DNA of 64,000 nt from assembly GCA_900708905.1 (NCBI GenBank), contig CAADRB010000025.1:1919026-1983025 (forward strand). Direction: 5' to 3'. Shown here in pieces: positions 34,801 to 47,229 of this stretch. Source of the stretch: Hymenolepis diminuta. Taxonomy: Eukaryota > Platyhelminthes > Cestoda > Cyclophyllidea > Hymenolepididae. Made by a program: the position numbers and the translations under genes. Under the pieces are notes generated by a model. It ran no database searches and was not told the origin of the DNA. It saw nothing but the letters and a program-made list of their open reading frames with translations. Positions within the stretch are counted from its first letter, which is position 1. Every line of letters begins with the position of its first letter.

Positions 34801-36500
34801 CTTAAACACTTTTTTTTATTTTTATGTCTATTCGACTTTTACTCTTCTCCCATTCAAATAAACACTAATGACAACTATCAGTTAGTCTGTTCAACTCATA
34901 TCTTAGATAACTCCATCCAGCTGATTTAATTTATATAAGTCTACTTATACATAAATTCACTTTACGGCATTTATTATCCGGATCATCAAACACGTACCTT
35001 GTATTAATTAACTTTGAGAGATGGTGTGATCCGTAGAAATCTGGGTTAAATCTTAAGCTATTGCTCCAAATTGAAACTTCTTGGGTGCTGATTATCGATC
35101 AAAACTTTCTAAGACACCTTTCAGAGTTTTATTTGTATGCTTAAACATGCTTACTAGGAAAAATAAAAGGTTACACGAGATCTGAATTCATACTTGGCTG
35201 CCTAAGCCCACAAGGAAGTTCCAGAATGAAGTGGGATAAATATTTGCGCATTGATTAGCAAGGATAATAAAATTACAAGATTAATGGTTATCTACTTTTT
35301 ACCCTATCTTCTTTAACCATAAATGCTTGTAGAGACGATCAGCGCATTTCACCTCTCTGTGCCAAACGCGAATCGGCATATCGATCTATTGCTTTGCACT
35401 CACACACCTAATTTGTCTCTGAATTTTACAAAACGCACCTTACCTACACCCCCGTTCCATCTTCGTCTGATTCTTTATTCCTCTCTCTCAACTCAGCTCT
35501 TTAGTGCCAATCAAGGAAGCAGACATTAAACGCTTACAATCGTTTATCAATAGTAATTACTAATCTCTTTCCGGAAGTCATGAACCTGAACCCGAAGGAC
35601 ACGCATATAACACGAAATCATGTTATAATTATTACTAGAGTTCAATTTGAGCAAACTCGGCCACGTTTAAAATGGCGGTCCTACCTATCTAATCATGGCT
35701 GAATCAAAGTGGCATGACCAACCATTAAATTGGCTGGTCATCACGTTTCGAATATCCCGGATAAGAACTCGACAAGAAACCCGAAAGTCAAATAATGACG
35801 ATTGAACTGTAGAATATTTAGATATTACAAAGTGAACTACACTACTAATGAGAGAGAAGACAAGCTAATTCTTTCAGAATTCATATTTGATCCTTCTGTT
35901 TAGTTCCTTACCGGGAAAATTTGCTATTTCACATGCTCAGATGCTTTCCGATGACCACAGCTATTTCATTACCATGAGAAATAATAGCAATACCTAAGGT
36001 GACCTATTAACTTGACTGTGAACAATTACAGCATTTTGAATTGATAAAACGAATTCCACCATTAGCTAAAAAAAACTAACAATCTCTTCTAGTTTTTAAA
36101 AATCTCATTTGCTCAATCATATATATTGAAGAATCCGTTTTTCCAAATTCTACCAACTTTTACATAAAGAACAAATTCATGCCAAGTTAAAAAAGGCTGT
36201 ATTCAAAATAATACAATTTAAAACAAGAAAAATTCAAAACCAGATCTAAACTTATAATTCCGAGCGCAAACTGTCTCTTGACTTAAGATCGGCCTAAAAT
36301 ATAAAAATTTATCATAAAACTGTTAAACAAAATTGGTTACAAGTCAACTCCATTCAAATAGTCAAATTGAAATTGTAACATTGCGTGAGTGGCTATCACA
36401 CCAATATATTAACCAATCAAATCAAAAACCCCTCTACCAAAGGTAGAAGTTGATGAATGAGTTCATTCTAATAGGTTTTTAATAATGAATGAACTAACCA
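31801..36500. other. AT-rich intergenic sequence, no gene recognised
   Basis: Besides one SINE-like copy at 34165-34300 I see no feature I can support. Several open frames of 60-90 codons lack motifs and have AT-driven composition. Confidence 0.4.
34165..34300 (+). repeat. SINE-like repeat copy 5
   Basis: Core CGGTGCACGTCCAGCAATGAG, then CCCACCGAATTGATTATTTCTGG, matches the shared part of copies 3 and 4. The tRNA-like head is lost or too diverged to see. Confidence 0.45.
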
Positions 36501-36501
36501 A

Positions 36502-38507
36502 TCAACTCACTTGACGAGTAGGTTCTGGGATGCGATGAATAGAACAACGTAGAGTTATTTCAACAGCAGTTTCTAGTGTCACCATATGACCTGGCGAAAC
36601 AAAAACCGGACTTTTCGAGTCCGAAGTCAAAAGGGCCTAAAATTAAAGTAATAAGTAAGCATTGTACTTAGTACCCATTTGTTTTACAATTCGAAAAAGA
36701 TAAATTTAGTAACACTTTTACTCACCACACCATCCACAGTTCCTTCCGGTCCATATAGATCTAGTTTTTGACCCTTTCGAAGTGAACTCATTCTCTAAAT
36801 TAATAAAAATCAACTATTTCTTTAAGGTTGCGTGTCTATAGTTCCAGTGATTCTTCCTACCTCCTCTACCAGTTTCTTTTTTTGAGGTCCATTTGAACCA
36901 AGTGGAAATCCATTTGCTGCACAGTCTAGATTGGGAAGCTTTTTTGCCACTCCAAATGTGGGTTGTCCAACTTTGACACCAAGATGGCAGGCTCCACCGA
37001 ATCGACGTGGATGAAGGGTGCCATTGCAATCTACCATCCAGATATCAGGTGTTGGGGCATCCGGATGTCTGCTTTCGAATGCGGCGATTCCTTCAATATA
37101 AGGAGGGACTTCTCGAAAGGCGAGGAAAGTAGGGATGTAAGGTACTGTGACGTCTACCTTGAAAGTATCGACAATTAAGGTTTCGCACTATAAAAATACA
37201 AAATACCTTTGATAAGTCACAAACATACTGATTGATAATGCTATACAATAGCAATAAAGGATTTACTTTTATAAGTAACTTTTATTCACCGTTTTTCCCG
37301 TCTATAAGTTTTAACCAGTACCGTTGGTCTGCCCATTGTTGTGTTAAAAACCACTTGTAGCATGTTAAACGCATATATTGACTCAAATGTCCCCATTGTC
37401 TTAATTAACATGTGAATTTATTGACTCCTCGTTAGACGAACAAAGGGCGTAAAACACCCACCTCTACTAGATGTACAATAACGGAGCCTCTTCATAGGAG
37501 CCCCATTTTTACTCACGCTCTGCCGACGCTTATTTTCTGTTTTTAATTCCAGCTTTACCATTCTCTCCTATTCCTTACAGTGGTTCAAAATGCCCATGCT
37601 CTCCGTTCAATTTCTATATCCTATCAATCCTCAGGAAGCCCATCAGTTTGTAAAGGAATATCTCTAAACCAAATTTAGACGGGCTCCGAAAGTACTGACT
37701 GAATTAAGTGTAACTTTAGAGCACATTATTGGAAAATCACATGTGCTATTTTTTTATCGGCAGGTTTGAGCCAATGTGGTCGGTTGTTTCATGCACTAAA
37801 TGTACACAGCGGAGTACTGAACATCTAATCACTGATTTGGGAGACGTGTACGTTGACCAATACGCCGCCTTAATAGTCGATTTTAAAAATTAAGGCGATG
37901 ATGAATAACGTATATCAAATAATAATTAACACACATAAGGAAATTGAGAAGTTAATTCAATGAAATACTTTCAAACAAGTTTGACTAATAGATTTGGCAA
38001 ACACACTGATTATATTTGACCTTTAATTAGAGAAGAAAATCTAGCTAACTCTATAAATATCGCCGCACGTCGAAATGTTCAATAACACGTAAGCACATAT
38101 TAGGTAAACAGTTGTTAAATACAATCAATGATAACAAATCAAATAAAGAAAATGAGCAGAGCTACGAGGCAAAAACTACATTCAAATGGTTACTAAATTC
38201 CTCAAATATGACAAACAATCGAAATTGAATTACCTGCTCATTTGAAGTTGGATTTCCAATTTTCACGATGGAAATCCCAACAAAAGCAGCAGAGTTACTT
38301 TTGTGGTAAGAAATATCTAGACCTCCAACACATAATGTGCCATTATCCATTTTCTCCAAAATAGCAGCCTTATCTTCAAGTATGCAACAATTTCGCAGCT
38401 GTATCTGCTCTCTAAAAAAGAAGATGGAATGGAATCATCCCACGTAAAATATTTGCGGGAGACTTAAATATAACGTACTGAGTCCACTGTTCCACAACTT
38501 CATCCAT
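36502..38507 (-). CDS. ENDOV: endonuclease V (inosine-specific nuclease)
   Basis: Cuts RNA (in animals) or DNA next to inosine. Five exons join in phase: 38479-38507, 38234-38411, 36861-37187, 36726-36794 and 36502-36636, giving 245 residues (human about 282). The metal-site residues of the family are visible: Asp42 in VGGLDISY, Glu95 in PYIPTFLAFREVP (the wedge motif region), Asp122 in VDCNG, then HPRRFGGACHLGV, GVAKKLP and His218 in VSPGHM. In most relatives the fourth motif is DGNG or DGHG; here the first Gly is Cys. The C-terminus ends soon after IPEPTRQ, where the frame reads through a possible GTGAGT donor to a stop, so a further 3' exon cannot be excluded. Introns are 67, 1046, 66 and 89 bp. 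The start is the only ATG that fits the Trp-x3-Gln N-terminus. Confidence 0.93.
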
Positions 38508-39507
38508 GATGAATACCCCAGATATTTTCGAAAAATGATCTAACTTGAAAACTTAAAATTGCGAAAGTTTTAAAAGCATTTTCTACAAAATCTATACACA
38601 TACAAGTATGCTTTTTAGACAAATGAAAAGATGCAATATTTAAAATGAATGGAATGTAAAATAGCCTAAACGATATATGATGGGTTCTTAAAGGACGTTC
38701 AAGCAAACGTTCATGAAGCTAAAAAAACGACAACTATTATATCAAAGATTAGATTGAAAAGTACACAAGCCCAAGGTCATAGTGTTATTTGCTTGAATGG
38801 AACAAACTTTAAAATAATGATACATAAAAATTTTATTTCACTAATATCAAAAAATTAATCGATTTACATGTAATTTACGCAACAATTTTTCAGAGATATT
38901 AACAAAACTTAGATAAAATGTGATCTAAACATAAAACATCGTAATCTTTGATTAATATTCTAAGTTTGAATTATTATGTTTGAATTAAGCCAGGTATTTA
39001 GAATCCGTTAAATTCGTACTTTAATTTTGACTTCGATACTTGACATTTCGACTTGTACCATTTTTATCTCACAGTGACCTACAAAATGACGTCTTCGGAA
39101 TATAAACTAGGTGGATTTCGCAAGATACACGGAACCGAAGTCAAAGACAAACTAACCAATCATACCTAACTTTCTTTGGCATATTACCAATCACAAGCCT
39201 CTCCAAGGAGAGAACCAATGAAGGAGACCGAGGAAGAGCCAACCTGAGACGATCAGAAAGGCCTGGATACTCAAACAGGCGTGCAGCCGTGGTGACGATT
39301 GCCATCATTTGATTCGGCCTCCATCTGTCTAACCCTTTTACGCGTGCGTCCTAAACTCTTATCGAGCAACCAGAACTCTCTATCCGATCCCCTCCCTCCT
39401 TGTGCTACTGTTAATTATAGCAAACGGAGCGTTTATTTGACTTTAACCCTCCTATCTAAGTTCGGCTGGTCTTACACTGGTGGTAGTGGTAAAGAAAAAG
39501 AAGAATA
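38508..39507. other. region between ENDOV and the second gypsy element
   Basis: AT-rich up to about 39040, then GC-richer from 39060. The GC-richer part probably belongs to the retroelement (5' LTR or leader), ending with TGGTGGTAGTGG near 39477, which could be a primer-binding site. No matching 3' LTR was found. Confidence 0.3.
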
Positions 39508-40623
39508 ATGGATTCATTTGATCTTCCAAATACTGATGCTAAGCCAGTCGTACAAGACATCTCGGACCCGCAGAATACACCATGTTTTCCCCAACCGTCG
39601 TCCCATGGCAGTTTGAACCCTAATATGCCCTGTGTTAATTCCTACCCATCCCTCCCCTACTGTCCTTACCCACCATCGGCTCCCTTCATGCCCCGGCTCT
39701 TACCGTATGACCCCTCGACACCATTCAGTCGGTGGTTCGTGACTACGGACATGCTTCTCTCCCAACTCCCCGGGGCATATAAAATGACGACCCTTTTGTT
39801 CGCCCTCCCAAATGACATAAGGCTCTGGCTCCAGCTGAAGGGCATTACGAAAGATTCCGATTATGAATTTGTAAAACCGTCTCTGCTCAACCTAATGAGC
39901 ATCACTGAGAAGCCAAAGTCGATGATGGACTTCTTCCAACGCAGACAGAAGCCTGGGGAATCCTTCGCCCAATTCGCCATTGCCTTGCAAGCAATCTTGG
40001 CGGGGGCCACGGGGACTAGATTCTCTCCGGAGGACCAAGAATATCTGGTCTCCACTTGCTTCATAGCGCGAGTCTGTCCTCCATCTCTCCGAGCCCACCT
40101 AGCATCGCTGGAGCATGCGGGCATCGTGGAGCTTATCAAGGCAGCAAATACATTCTCTGCGACCGTGGGAAACCACTCCCAAGCCCTCCCTCAGCCGAGG
40201 TCTCGTAACCAGCCAAAGGTCTCCCCCTATAAACACTTCGAACCTACTGGAGCTATTCAGGGTAAGTACCAGACCGTACGAATGTATACTTTAAATTCGG
40301 AGAATTGCTCAGTTTTAAAAGCTGCTATAGGGGCACGGATGCACAAATTTCTAGTGGATACAGGGTCAGCAATTTCTGTTATTAAGCCAGGGATTATCCC
40401 AGACAGACTAGGGAACCAAGTGTACCATAAGCATACGGTGATGATGGAGGCTGTGAACGGGTCAACCTTCAAAAACGAAAGTTCAATCAATTTACAGTTT
40501 AGGTTAGTGAGTCAATGTTTTCGACATAGAGTGTATATATGTTCGGTTATCAACGATGTTGGCTTATTAGGGATGAAGTTTCTAGGGAAACACCAGGCAC
40601 GGATCCTCCTAGGTAAGAACTAA
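39508..40623 (+). CDS. Gag-protease open frame of a Ty3/gypsy-like retroelement
   Basis: Uninterrupted 371-codon frame. Residues 1-65 are Pro-rich; about 66-215 look like a Gag capsid (PSLLNLMSITEKPKSMMDFF, RRQKPGESFAQFAIALQAIL, and a later LRAHLASL stretch); about 220-270 are basic and Ser/Pro-rich without a zinc knuckle; from 280 there is a retropepsin domain with the catalytic triplet in LVDTGSAISVI (Asp284) and a closing LLGMKFLGKHQ flap-like region. The codon composition is clearly richer in GC than nearby host genes, as expected for a mobile element. The pol region that follows is badly broken, so retention of this long frame is notable. It could be recent decay of pol, or selection on the Gag-PR product. 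Confidence 0.8.
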   Translation: MDSFDLPNTDAKPVVQDISDPQNTPCFPQPSSHGSLNPNMPCVNSYPSLPYCPYPPSAPFMPRLLPYDPSTPFSRWFVTTDMLLSQLPGAYKMTTLLFALPNDIRLWLQLKGITKDSDYEFVKPSLLNLMSITEKPKSMMDFFQRRQKPGESFAQFAIALQAILAGATGTRFSPEDQEYLVSTCFIARVCPPSLRAHLASLEHAGIVELIKAANTFSATVGNHSQALPQPRSRNQPKVSPYKHFEPTGAIQGKYQTVRMYTLNSENCSVLKAAIGARMHKFLVDTGSAISVIKPGIIPDRLGNQVYHKHTVMMEAVNGSTFKNESSINLQFRLVSQCFRHRVYICSVINDVGLLGMKFLGKHQARILLGKN

Positions 40624-40889
40624 ATGGTACGATCAAACTAGCACTCGGTCGTGAACGTCCCTCCCTGGGACCATGAATAATAAACACAAAAGGGACTAAG
40701 ACACAGGAGAGTGGTAGGTCGGAACAATTGCTAAATGAACTAGGTGACATTTCAGAGGAGATGAAGCATTTTCTGGTCAACTGCCAAGACATTTTGTCCT
40801 AGAGGGGGAGCCTATAGGCAGGTCAAGTATTATAATTCAGGCAACGCTAAACCCGCCGCCTTAAGACCATGAGGAACTCCAGTCCAATA

Positions 40890-42045
40890 CTAGGAGTTTG
40901 TTAGAGAAGAAATCACCAATTTACTAAGGCTTAAAATCATTAGGCCATCTTCATCATAGGTAGCACTCATAGCGGTAACCAAAGAGAAAAACGGGCTATT
41001 CGATTCTGCATGGACTACCGCAAACTTAACGCGGTCACGAAATGGGATCAGTATCCAATGCCACGGATCGAAGACGGGTTTGATCACATGACAGAGTCAC
41101 AGTACTTCTCCACATTCAATCTGAGATTCGGGTACTGCCAGGTAGAGGTAGACTCAATATCCAGGGAAAAAACGACGTTCGTAGTGCCAACGGGTTTATA
41201 CGAAATCGAAACGATGCCATTCGGACTAATGAACTCTCCTACGTCATTCCAACGTCTAATGCATCGGGTGCTGCTCAACTTGATCTCTACACAGTGTTAG
41301 GTTTACTTGGATGACGTAATAATTTTATTACACTCGATAACCGGGCACATAGCTAGGCTGAAAGCCGTATTCGATCGATTAATGGAGGCGGATCTCAGGC
41401 TAAACCCAAAGAAATGCGAGTTCGTGCAAATCACGGTTACATACTTGGGATGCATCATATCAAAAGATGGGGTACACACAGATCCCGAGAAAACAGCGAA
41501 AATACACAAGTGGCCAATCCCTCGCAATGCGGAGGAGGTTTGCCAATTTTTAAGCCTAGCAGGATATTATAGACTGTTCATAGAAGGCTTCGCAGACATA
41601 GCCAAGCCGTTGTATACCCTGCAGAATAAGAATAGCAAATTTTCATGGACAGAACAGTGCACACCGGTAGGTTAATCTCGGCTCCAATCTTAGCCTTCCC
41701 AGATCTAAGTAATGACCAGGGAACCTTCATCTTGGACACAGATGCCTCGAAAGTCGCCATGGGGCAACTCTCCCAAATCCAAAACGGCGAGGAACACTCC
41801 AGTTTACGCCAGTAAAACTCTATCTCGGAGCGGAATTACTGCTCCACTAAGCGCGGACTGTTGGCTGTCAAGACATTCCTCCAGTACTTTAGACACTACC
41901 TACTGGGCCCGAGAGAATTTGTTCTCCGTACTGATCATAAAGCACTCAAGTGGCTACATAGTTTTAAAGGCTCAGAGGGGTTGATAGGTCGTTGGCAGGA
42001 AACTTTGGCCGAATACCACTATGAACTAGAACACTGACCAGGTCT
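40890..42045 (+). pseudogene. reverse transcriptase and RNase H remnant
   Basis: Order and motifs are those of gypsy pol: VREEITNLLRLKIIRPS, then a frameshift near 40995, FCMDYRKLNAVTKWDQYPMP, MPFGLMNSPTSFQRLM, VYLDDVIILL (catalytic DD pair at 41310-41315), LNPKKCEFV, YLGCIISKDG, LSLAGYYR, then a RNase H part with FILDTDAS and LRTDHKALKWL in shifted frames. A stop at 41298-41300 sits three codons before the YLDDV motif and others follow. It cannot give an active enzyme. Confidence 0.85.
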
Positions 42046-43399
42046 TACAATGTGTTATGGAGTACAGTTATATTTTCTAATTTAAACTATTACATTTTTG
42101 TATTTCAGTTTCGATACAATATGTATGTCTGAAATCTTTATTTTTTTATTTATACCTGGATCAGATATGGAGTAAATGTTATTAATAAATGTCACAATAT
42201 AAAAAATTTATACAGGTGTGCTCTCACCTACCAAATTTTGCTGTTGAAAGTTTTGCATGTCTCTTTAGGAAATCCAATCGGAAATTTTTCGTCCACTCGA
42301 AGGTTCGCCTTTCGTTCTCTGAACTATTAATTACCAAATTTCTACGCTCACCAGCCTTGAAACAGCTACCACTGAAAGTGTTGACTAACCAGGCAGCTGA
42401 TCATTCAACATATTCATTTATGTAAAAGTAATGTTTTTTTAATAAAGCTACTGCCGTTTGAGCTGCAGGTATTCTTTTTCTCCTGTGATCTGGGTAGTCG
42501 TAGTTTATTAAGGGGGTTACTGGGCGGTATAAATTAACAATTATATATATCTATGTGAATGTGATCTAATTGTCTATCATTTTTTCAAGCATTGGATTTA
42601 AGGAACACAACGTGACTTTTATCCGAAATTTGAACTGTTTATTCGTCTGCAGTTTCTTAGACCGCGATTTCATTGTTGAATTTATGACTTTGCATGATAA
42701 CAAGCAACATGTGAAACAGCACTCTAACAACTGGTTTCGAAACTGCAGAGTATGTTGATGACTTCTTGAATATTTATACTTCTGGGGATTGTTATGGGGT
42801 TACTTTTCAGGTATTTTGCGTATTATATTGGTATAAAGAATTGGTATAGTAACGGGAGTGATGCCTTCACAGACCTAGCGCGTGTGCTGTCAAAGTGCAT
42901 GTCGGCCAAAGGGGTTATAAGAATTATCAACTGATTTCAGCCACGAAGCATATTTAGATAGGCTTTACAGGAAACATGAAATGTCCTCTCTGTTTGAACT
43001 TGCTAATCAACAACTGGATGAATAGGTGAAAAAGATCAAAAATGGAAATCAGTTTGTGATTCTGAAATGGCTCAACGCCAATTGTTTCCGAACTTCATAG
43101 TATGTCCTGATAATTTCCTTTATTCTTTGACGTTTAGACTTCTGAAAATTTGTATAGAGAGCTACATTTCAAGCACTCGGAACGGTTAGTAAAGAAAATT
43201 CGTTTTTCCTATCGTACGTTATTTCTGGACGTTATGAAAACAGGGATCGCATTATCAGAATGGTTGATTGTCTTTTTACCCAGGGGAGGGGGGTGAGGTG
43301 GTGAGAAATCCGAAAAAGAAAGACAAAATTACTGATTGAGTTTCATCCTAAGTGGAAATTTAGCAAAGATTATTTGATTTGACATTCAACGAGCTACAA

Positions 43400-43720
43400 A
43401 GCATGTTGCTACTGAAGAATGAGAAGTAGGTATTGCAAACAGATTCGCCCGCCAATAGAGAAGTACTTGTTAACACGCAGACTAATTTGGGGGTGGAGCT
43501 GAATATTGATAAGCTTTAATCTGAGATAAATGCGACTTCAATCCCATACTGCTTTTGACAGAAATAGGAAGTAGGAAATATTTCAAGATGGTTTTTTCCT
43601 CCCTCTCTTGTGCTCTTTAGTGTTTCTTGGTCCAACGTTCTATCTCCTTACTCCTATAAACCCGGATGTTCCTCCATTCACTTTTGCCAAATCAATACAA
43701 TCTGTTATAATAAATCCTTT
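43400..43720 (+). repeat. dispersed repeat E, copy 3
   Basis: Matches the left half of copy 2: GAGAAGTAGG, CAATCCCATAC, TGACAGAAATAGG, TTTTTTCCTCCC, TGTTTCTTGGTCC and TTCTATCT in the same order and spacing. Confidence 0.4.
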
Positions 43721-43864
43721 TTTTGACCTTCGTTTCTATGGCATTTAAAATTTTATATTACTTTATTCGAATATTATGGATTTTAGATATCATGGAAATA
43801 AACAGAAGGAGAAAAGATTGATATCTGTTAGTGAGATGTTTATTTCACTTATATTTCTTACATG

Positions 43865-44320
43865 ATTAATCATGTTATTCACTTTGAAAAAAAATTTGTT
43901 AGTATTTTTCTTTCGAGAGGAAATTTATTGTGATTGTATGAAAGTAGATAACATTTATAGAAAAAGAATTGTTAACAATGACACAGGATGATCCAACGAT
44001 GATACGTCAAATATAGGGTATCCGTTATGAGGTATATAGAACATTCTGGAAAGTGTGGTGTGCCACCAATCACGTATTGAGCAAGAACGGACGCGCGGGA
44101 ATTTTTAATTTATAAGGATATATTTTGTATATTATTATTCGTGTTATGAACTTGGAAAAAATGATCTTGGTGAATATATTTTTCATTTAAAACGAAATAA
44201 ATTGCGATTTCCTTAAATTAGGTAATATTTATAAATGATATGATTCGATGACATTGGTGGAACATGATCCAAACACAATAATATGGGGTCTCCGTTATGA
44301 TGTGAGCTATCAATAGAGCA
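43865..44320 (+). repeat. two diverged direct repeats of about 190 bp
   Basis: Unit 1 (43865-44040) and unit 2 (44140-44320) share the order ...CTTTGAAAAAAAA/CTTGGAAAAAATG, AAATTTATTGTGAT/AATAAATTGCGAT, TAACATTTATA/TAATATTTATA, GATGATCCAA/CATGATCCAA, ATAGGGTATCCGTTATGA/ATGGGGTCTCCGTTATGA. A partial third unit may lie at 48266-48360. Type unknown. Confidence 0.4.
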
Positions 44321-47229
44321 TAAGCCCTACCACAATTACATCATCGCAACTAATTTCAATCAGACGGTACTTCTCAAGATATCGTGTCCTCTTCCTACTA
44401 CTCCCATTTCTTGTCTGTATTTATCTGTATGAAGTAAGGCGAATTAAATCGTGTCCAAAATCAGAGTCTCTGGAAGTTTTTAATTGTATTAACATTCCGT
44501 GCCCCACAAATAAGAACTGCTCACCTTACAACAAAATCCTTCAAGAATCTTGTGGCTTCCTCGCGATATTCGGCACATAAGTCGAGATGCAAAGGAGGCG
44601 AATTAACGGGAGGCCGTTTCCACATTTACTGAAAGATATAGGGTATCTAAGACAGACAAAGTTGGAATTATAGAACAAAGAACAAGTGTATAAAGTTGTT
44701 GCTAGAGGATCAACCGTAGATATGACCAGGAAAATGAGAAAAAAAAGAACAAATTTTATTAATCAAACACTGTTTTTCTAAGTTACTCAGTGATTCTACA
44801 GATCTTTAGACAAACGTGTTAGGCATTTATGAATCCTCCTATGTTTCAAATTTTATCAAGCTATTACTATTATATAAATTAAATTAAAGGGTGAGTGATA
44901 TCATGGAAATGTTAGACCTAAAAATGAGATAATGTTTTCTTCTTTCTCAAGTCCTCATCTCATGAAATATTTGAGAGCATTAAGTTTGGTTGCCATGGTA
45001 AAACTCTATTCCGCAGAATATCATTTAAAATTCTTTACCCTTACAGCCTTTGGGAAAAAAATGGTATGAAACAGCAAGACCGACACTTCTTGATTAAATA
45101 ATACCAGTCAATAACTACTGAATATTGGAGACAAGCATTTGGCAGAATCCAGGGAACGAGTTGTGGACTTTGAATTTCGGGACGTGAACTTTCCAATCAA
45201 GTAAAAGCTCTGCAACTCGAGTCCGAAAATCAGATAAGGTTGAATTCTCTGATATTTCGACGTTGCTCTCTGTATTCCTTTGATCCTCGCCACCTTATCA
45301 TTTGCTGACCTACTGTTACTCAATATCGTTTGATTTCACAATTAAAAATTGTCACATTTTTTTTGTCTTACCCATATTTTTATAATAGAATACTTCACAA
45401 ATCAGTCAAAATTTGGTCCGGTTTGTCAGAAACTGCATCATTTATAAAATTGGGTTATGTAGGCTCTTCGATTTTCAAATGCGGGGTCATTGAGAAGTAA
45501 AACACTTTATTTTAATAATAAACTTTCTCCGTAATTAACTAGCAACACCCAAAGAAAAAGATTTCATTTGAATATCGAGTTATGAACCAATATTCTTAGG
45601 CTGATTGTAACTTCATTATAGAGTTTATATTTTCAAAATGATCCATTTCGATCTTTGCATAAAAGCAGCTGGTTTTGTACTTTATGATATACCGATAAAT
45701 TGGCACGTTGTTCTTGCCGTAACTTTCAGCATGTCCTCTTTGTATCTGAAGCTAGTCATTTACATTTGAAACGCATATTCTACCACTGCCCCACCCTACT
45801 ACCCTACTAACTGAAATTGTGAAAAAATGATACCACATTAATTCTCTTATTTCTGTTTTTAGAAAATTTTGAGGAGTTTTTTAAACAATTCATTAAACTT
45901 CATCCTTAATGCAAGCTTGAGAGGAGGTAGATCATCTGATTAGACACTCAATAAAAATATCATGTTGTGAGCTGCTTAGCGCGTTGCTATTGTGGTGAGA
46001 TAATTGCCTTCTTTCAACTTTGAATTTTTTTTCTACATTTTTACCCCTCTTAATCTTGAAGACAACTCGTCTTCTATTCTATATCACCTTGTTAAGCTCA
46101 TTTGGGAAGCAAAACCTTAAGTCCATCTAGGGCAGAGAGGTAGCAACGAAAATCCTTCTAGGTATGAACATCAAATTTAGTTACTGTTTTATCAGTTTGT
46201 CATTCCACTCACCAGATGAGCATCAGTGGACGTTGTGTTCATAATCTCAGACTTCAAAGAAGAACATATGAAGTGTACTTCACACTGGTGAGATTCAAAC
46301 TCACTCCCTTTCCCACAATACAAAAAATTTTACAAATTTTAATTATGAAAAACATCTGAACACGAGAAATAGTAGGATGGTACAGTAAAGGTCATAATAC
46401 GGAATCAAATGGATGTACACAATGAAGTCAGGATGCTAAAGGTTTTACTTTAGTGAAATTATAGGAGCATTGAGTTTTATACTTGTTCTTAATGAATAAT
46501 AATTAACTTCGTAACCCCCAAATGTTCCGAAGCTCTAGCTTCATAATTTAACCCCTAAATATCTAGATGAGCTCGCAGTCACGATATTTAGAGGTTATTG
46601 ACAAAATGACTTAAAGATTGATTCATTTAAATCTTCTTACGATTTTGAGCGGGAAGATGTGACAAGCAAAGGGATATGAAACATATCAGAACGCATTAGA
46701 GTTCACCTCGAGCAGCTGATTGCTCAAACCACTTGTTTATCGCCTGTGACGTAGGAAATGATTAGAAAATAGGCTTGAGCTGTATTTGAGCATATCTGGC
46801 TTATCTCCTATCTGAAGGGCCTAACGTAAAACGTTTGGTCTCTATCTTAGCTTGTAGTGAGTGTTTTAAATGTCAAAATGATTCAAGTATGAAATTCAAT
46901 ATATAAATATGATATCTTCCTTTTTTTGGTACAAAGTTGTGATCATTGAATCGAGCTCCATTTACCGCTACATTAACAATTTTTTAGACTATTGCTTAGC
47001 TTAAAATCAGAATAAAATATTCAGTTATAAAGTTTAAAACTATAATTGTAGATTAAATCCGTAAATATACAACGTTTACAATAAAGTAATTGTCTTTAAG
47101 TGTCCACCTAACGGGGAATAGTGTAGAAGATGCCACACCAATAAGCCTTTTTGCTACAATTAGGTAATCCTCCTAAGCAGTCCAGATAGCGTTTAGCAGA
47201 GTCCTCCATTATGAATTTGCTGCCGAAAT

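Larger units (their letters stand above)
39508..42045 (+). mobile_element. truncated Ty3/gypsy-like element (gag-PR-RT-RNaseH)
   Basis: The Gag-PR frame is followed by reverse transcriptase and RNase H pieces, ending at about 42040 in the LAEYHYELEH motif. No integrase and no recognisable LTR follow. This element is not related closely to the one at 13.6-16.3 kb: the gag sequences differ completely. Confidence 0.75.
42046..47200. other. repeat-derived AT-rich region without recognised gene
   Basis: Holds repeat E copy 3 (about 43400-43720) and a diverged direct repeat at 43865-44040 and 44140-44320. A possible SINE-like piece lies on the minus strand at about 46170-46320. No coding frame with family motifs. 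Confidence 0.4.

Noticed and set aside
36814..37029. Alternative minus-strand frame of 71 codons
   Set aside because: Overlaps ENDOV exon 3 in a different frame; the ENDOV frame carries the conserved motifs.
46170..46320. Possible minus-strand SINE-like copy
   Set aside because: Only a box B-like AGTTTGAATCTCAC and a weak core match; too diverged to list with the others.
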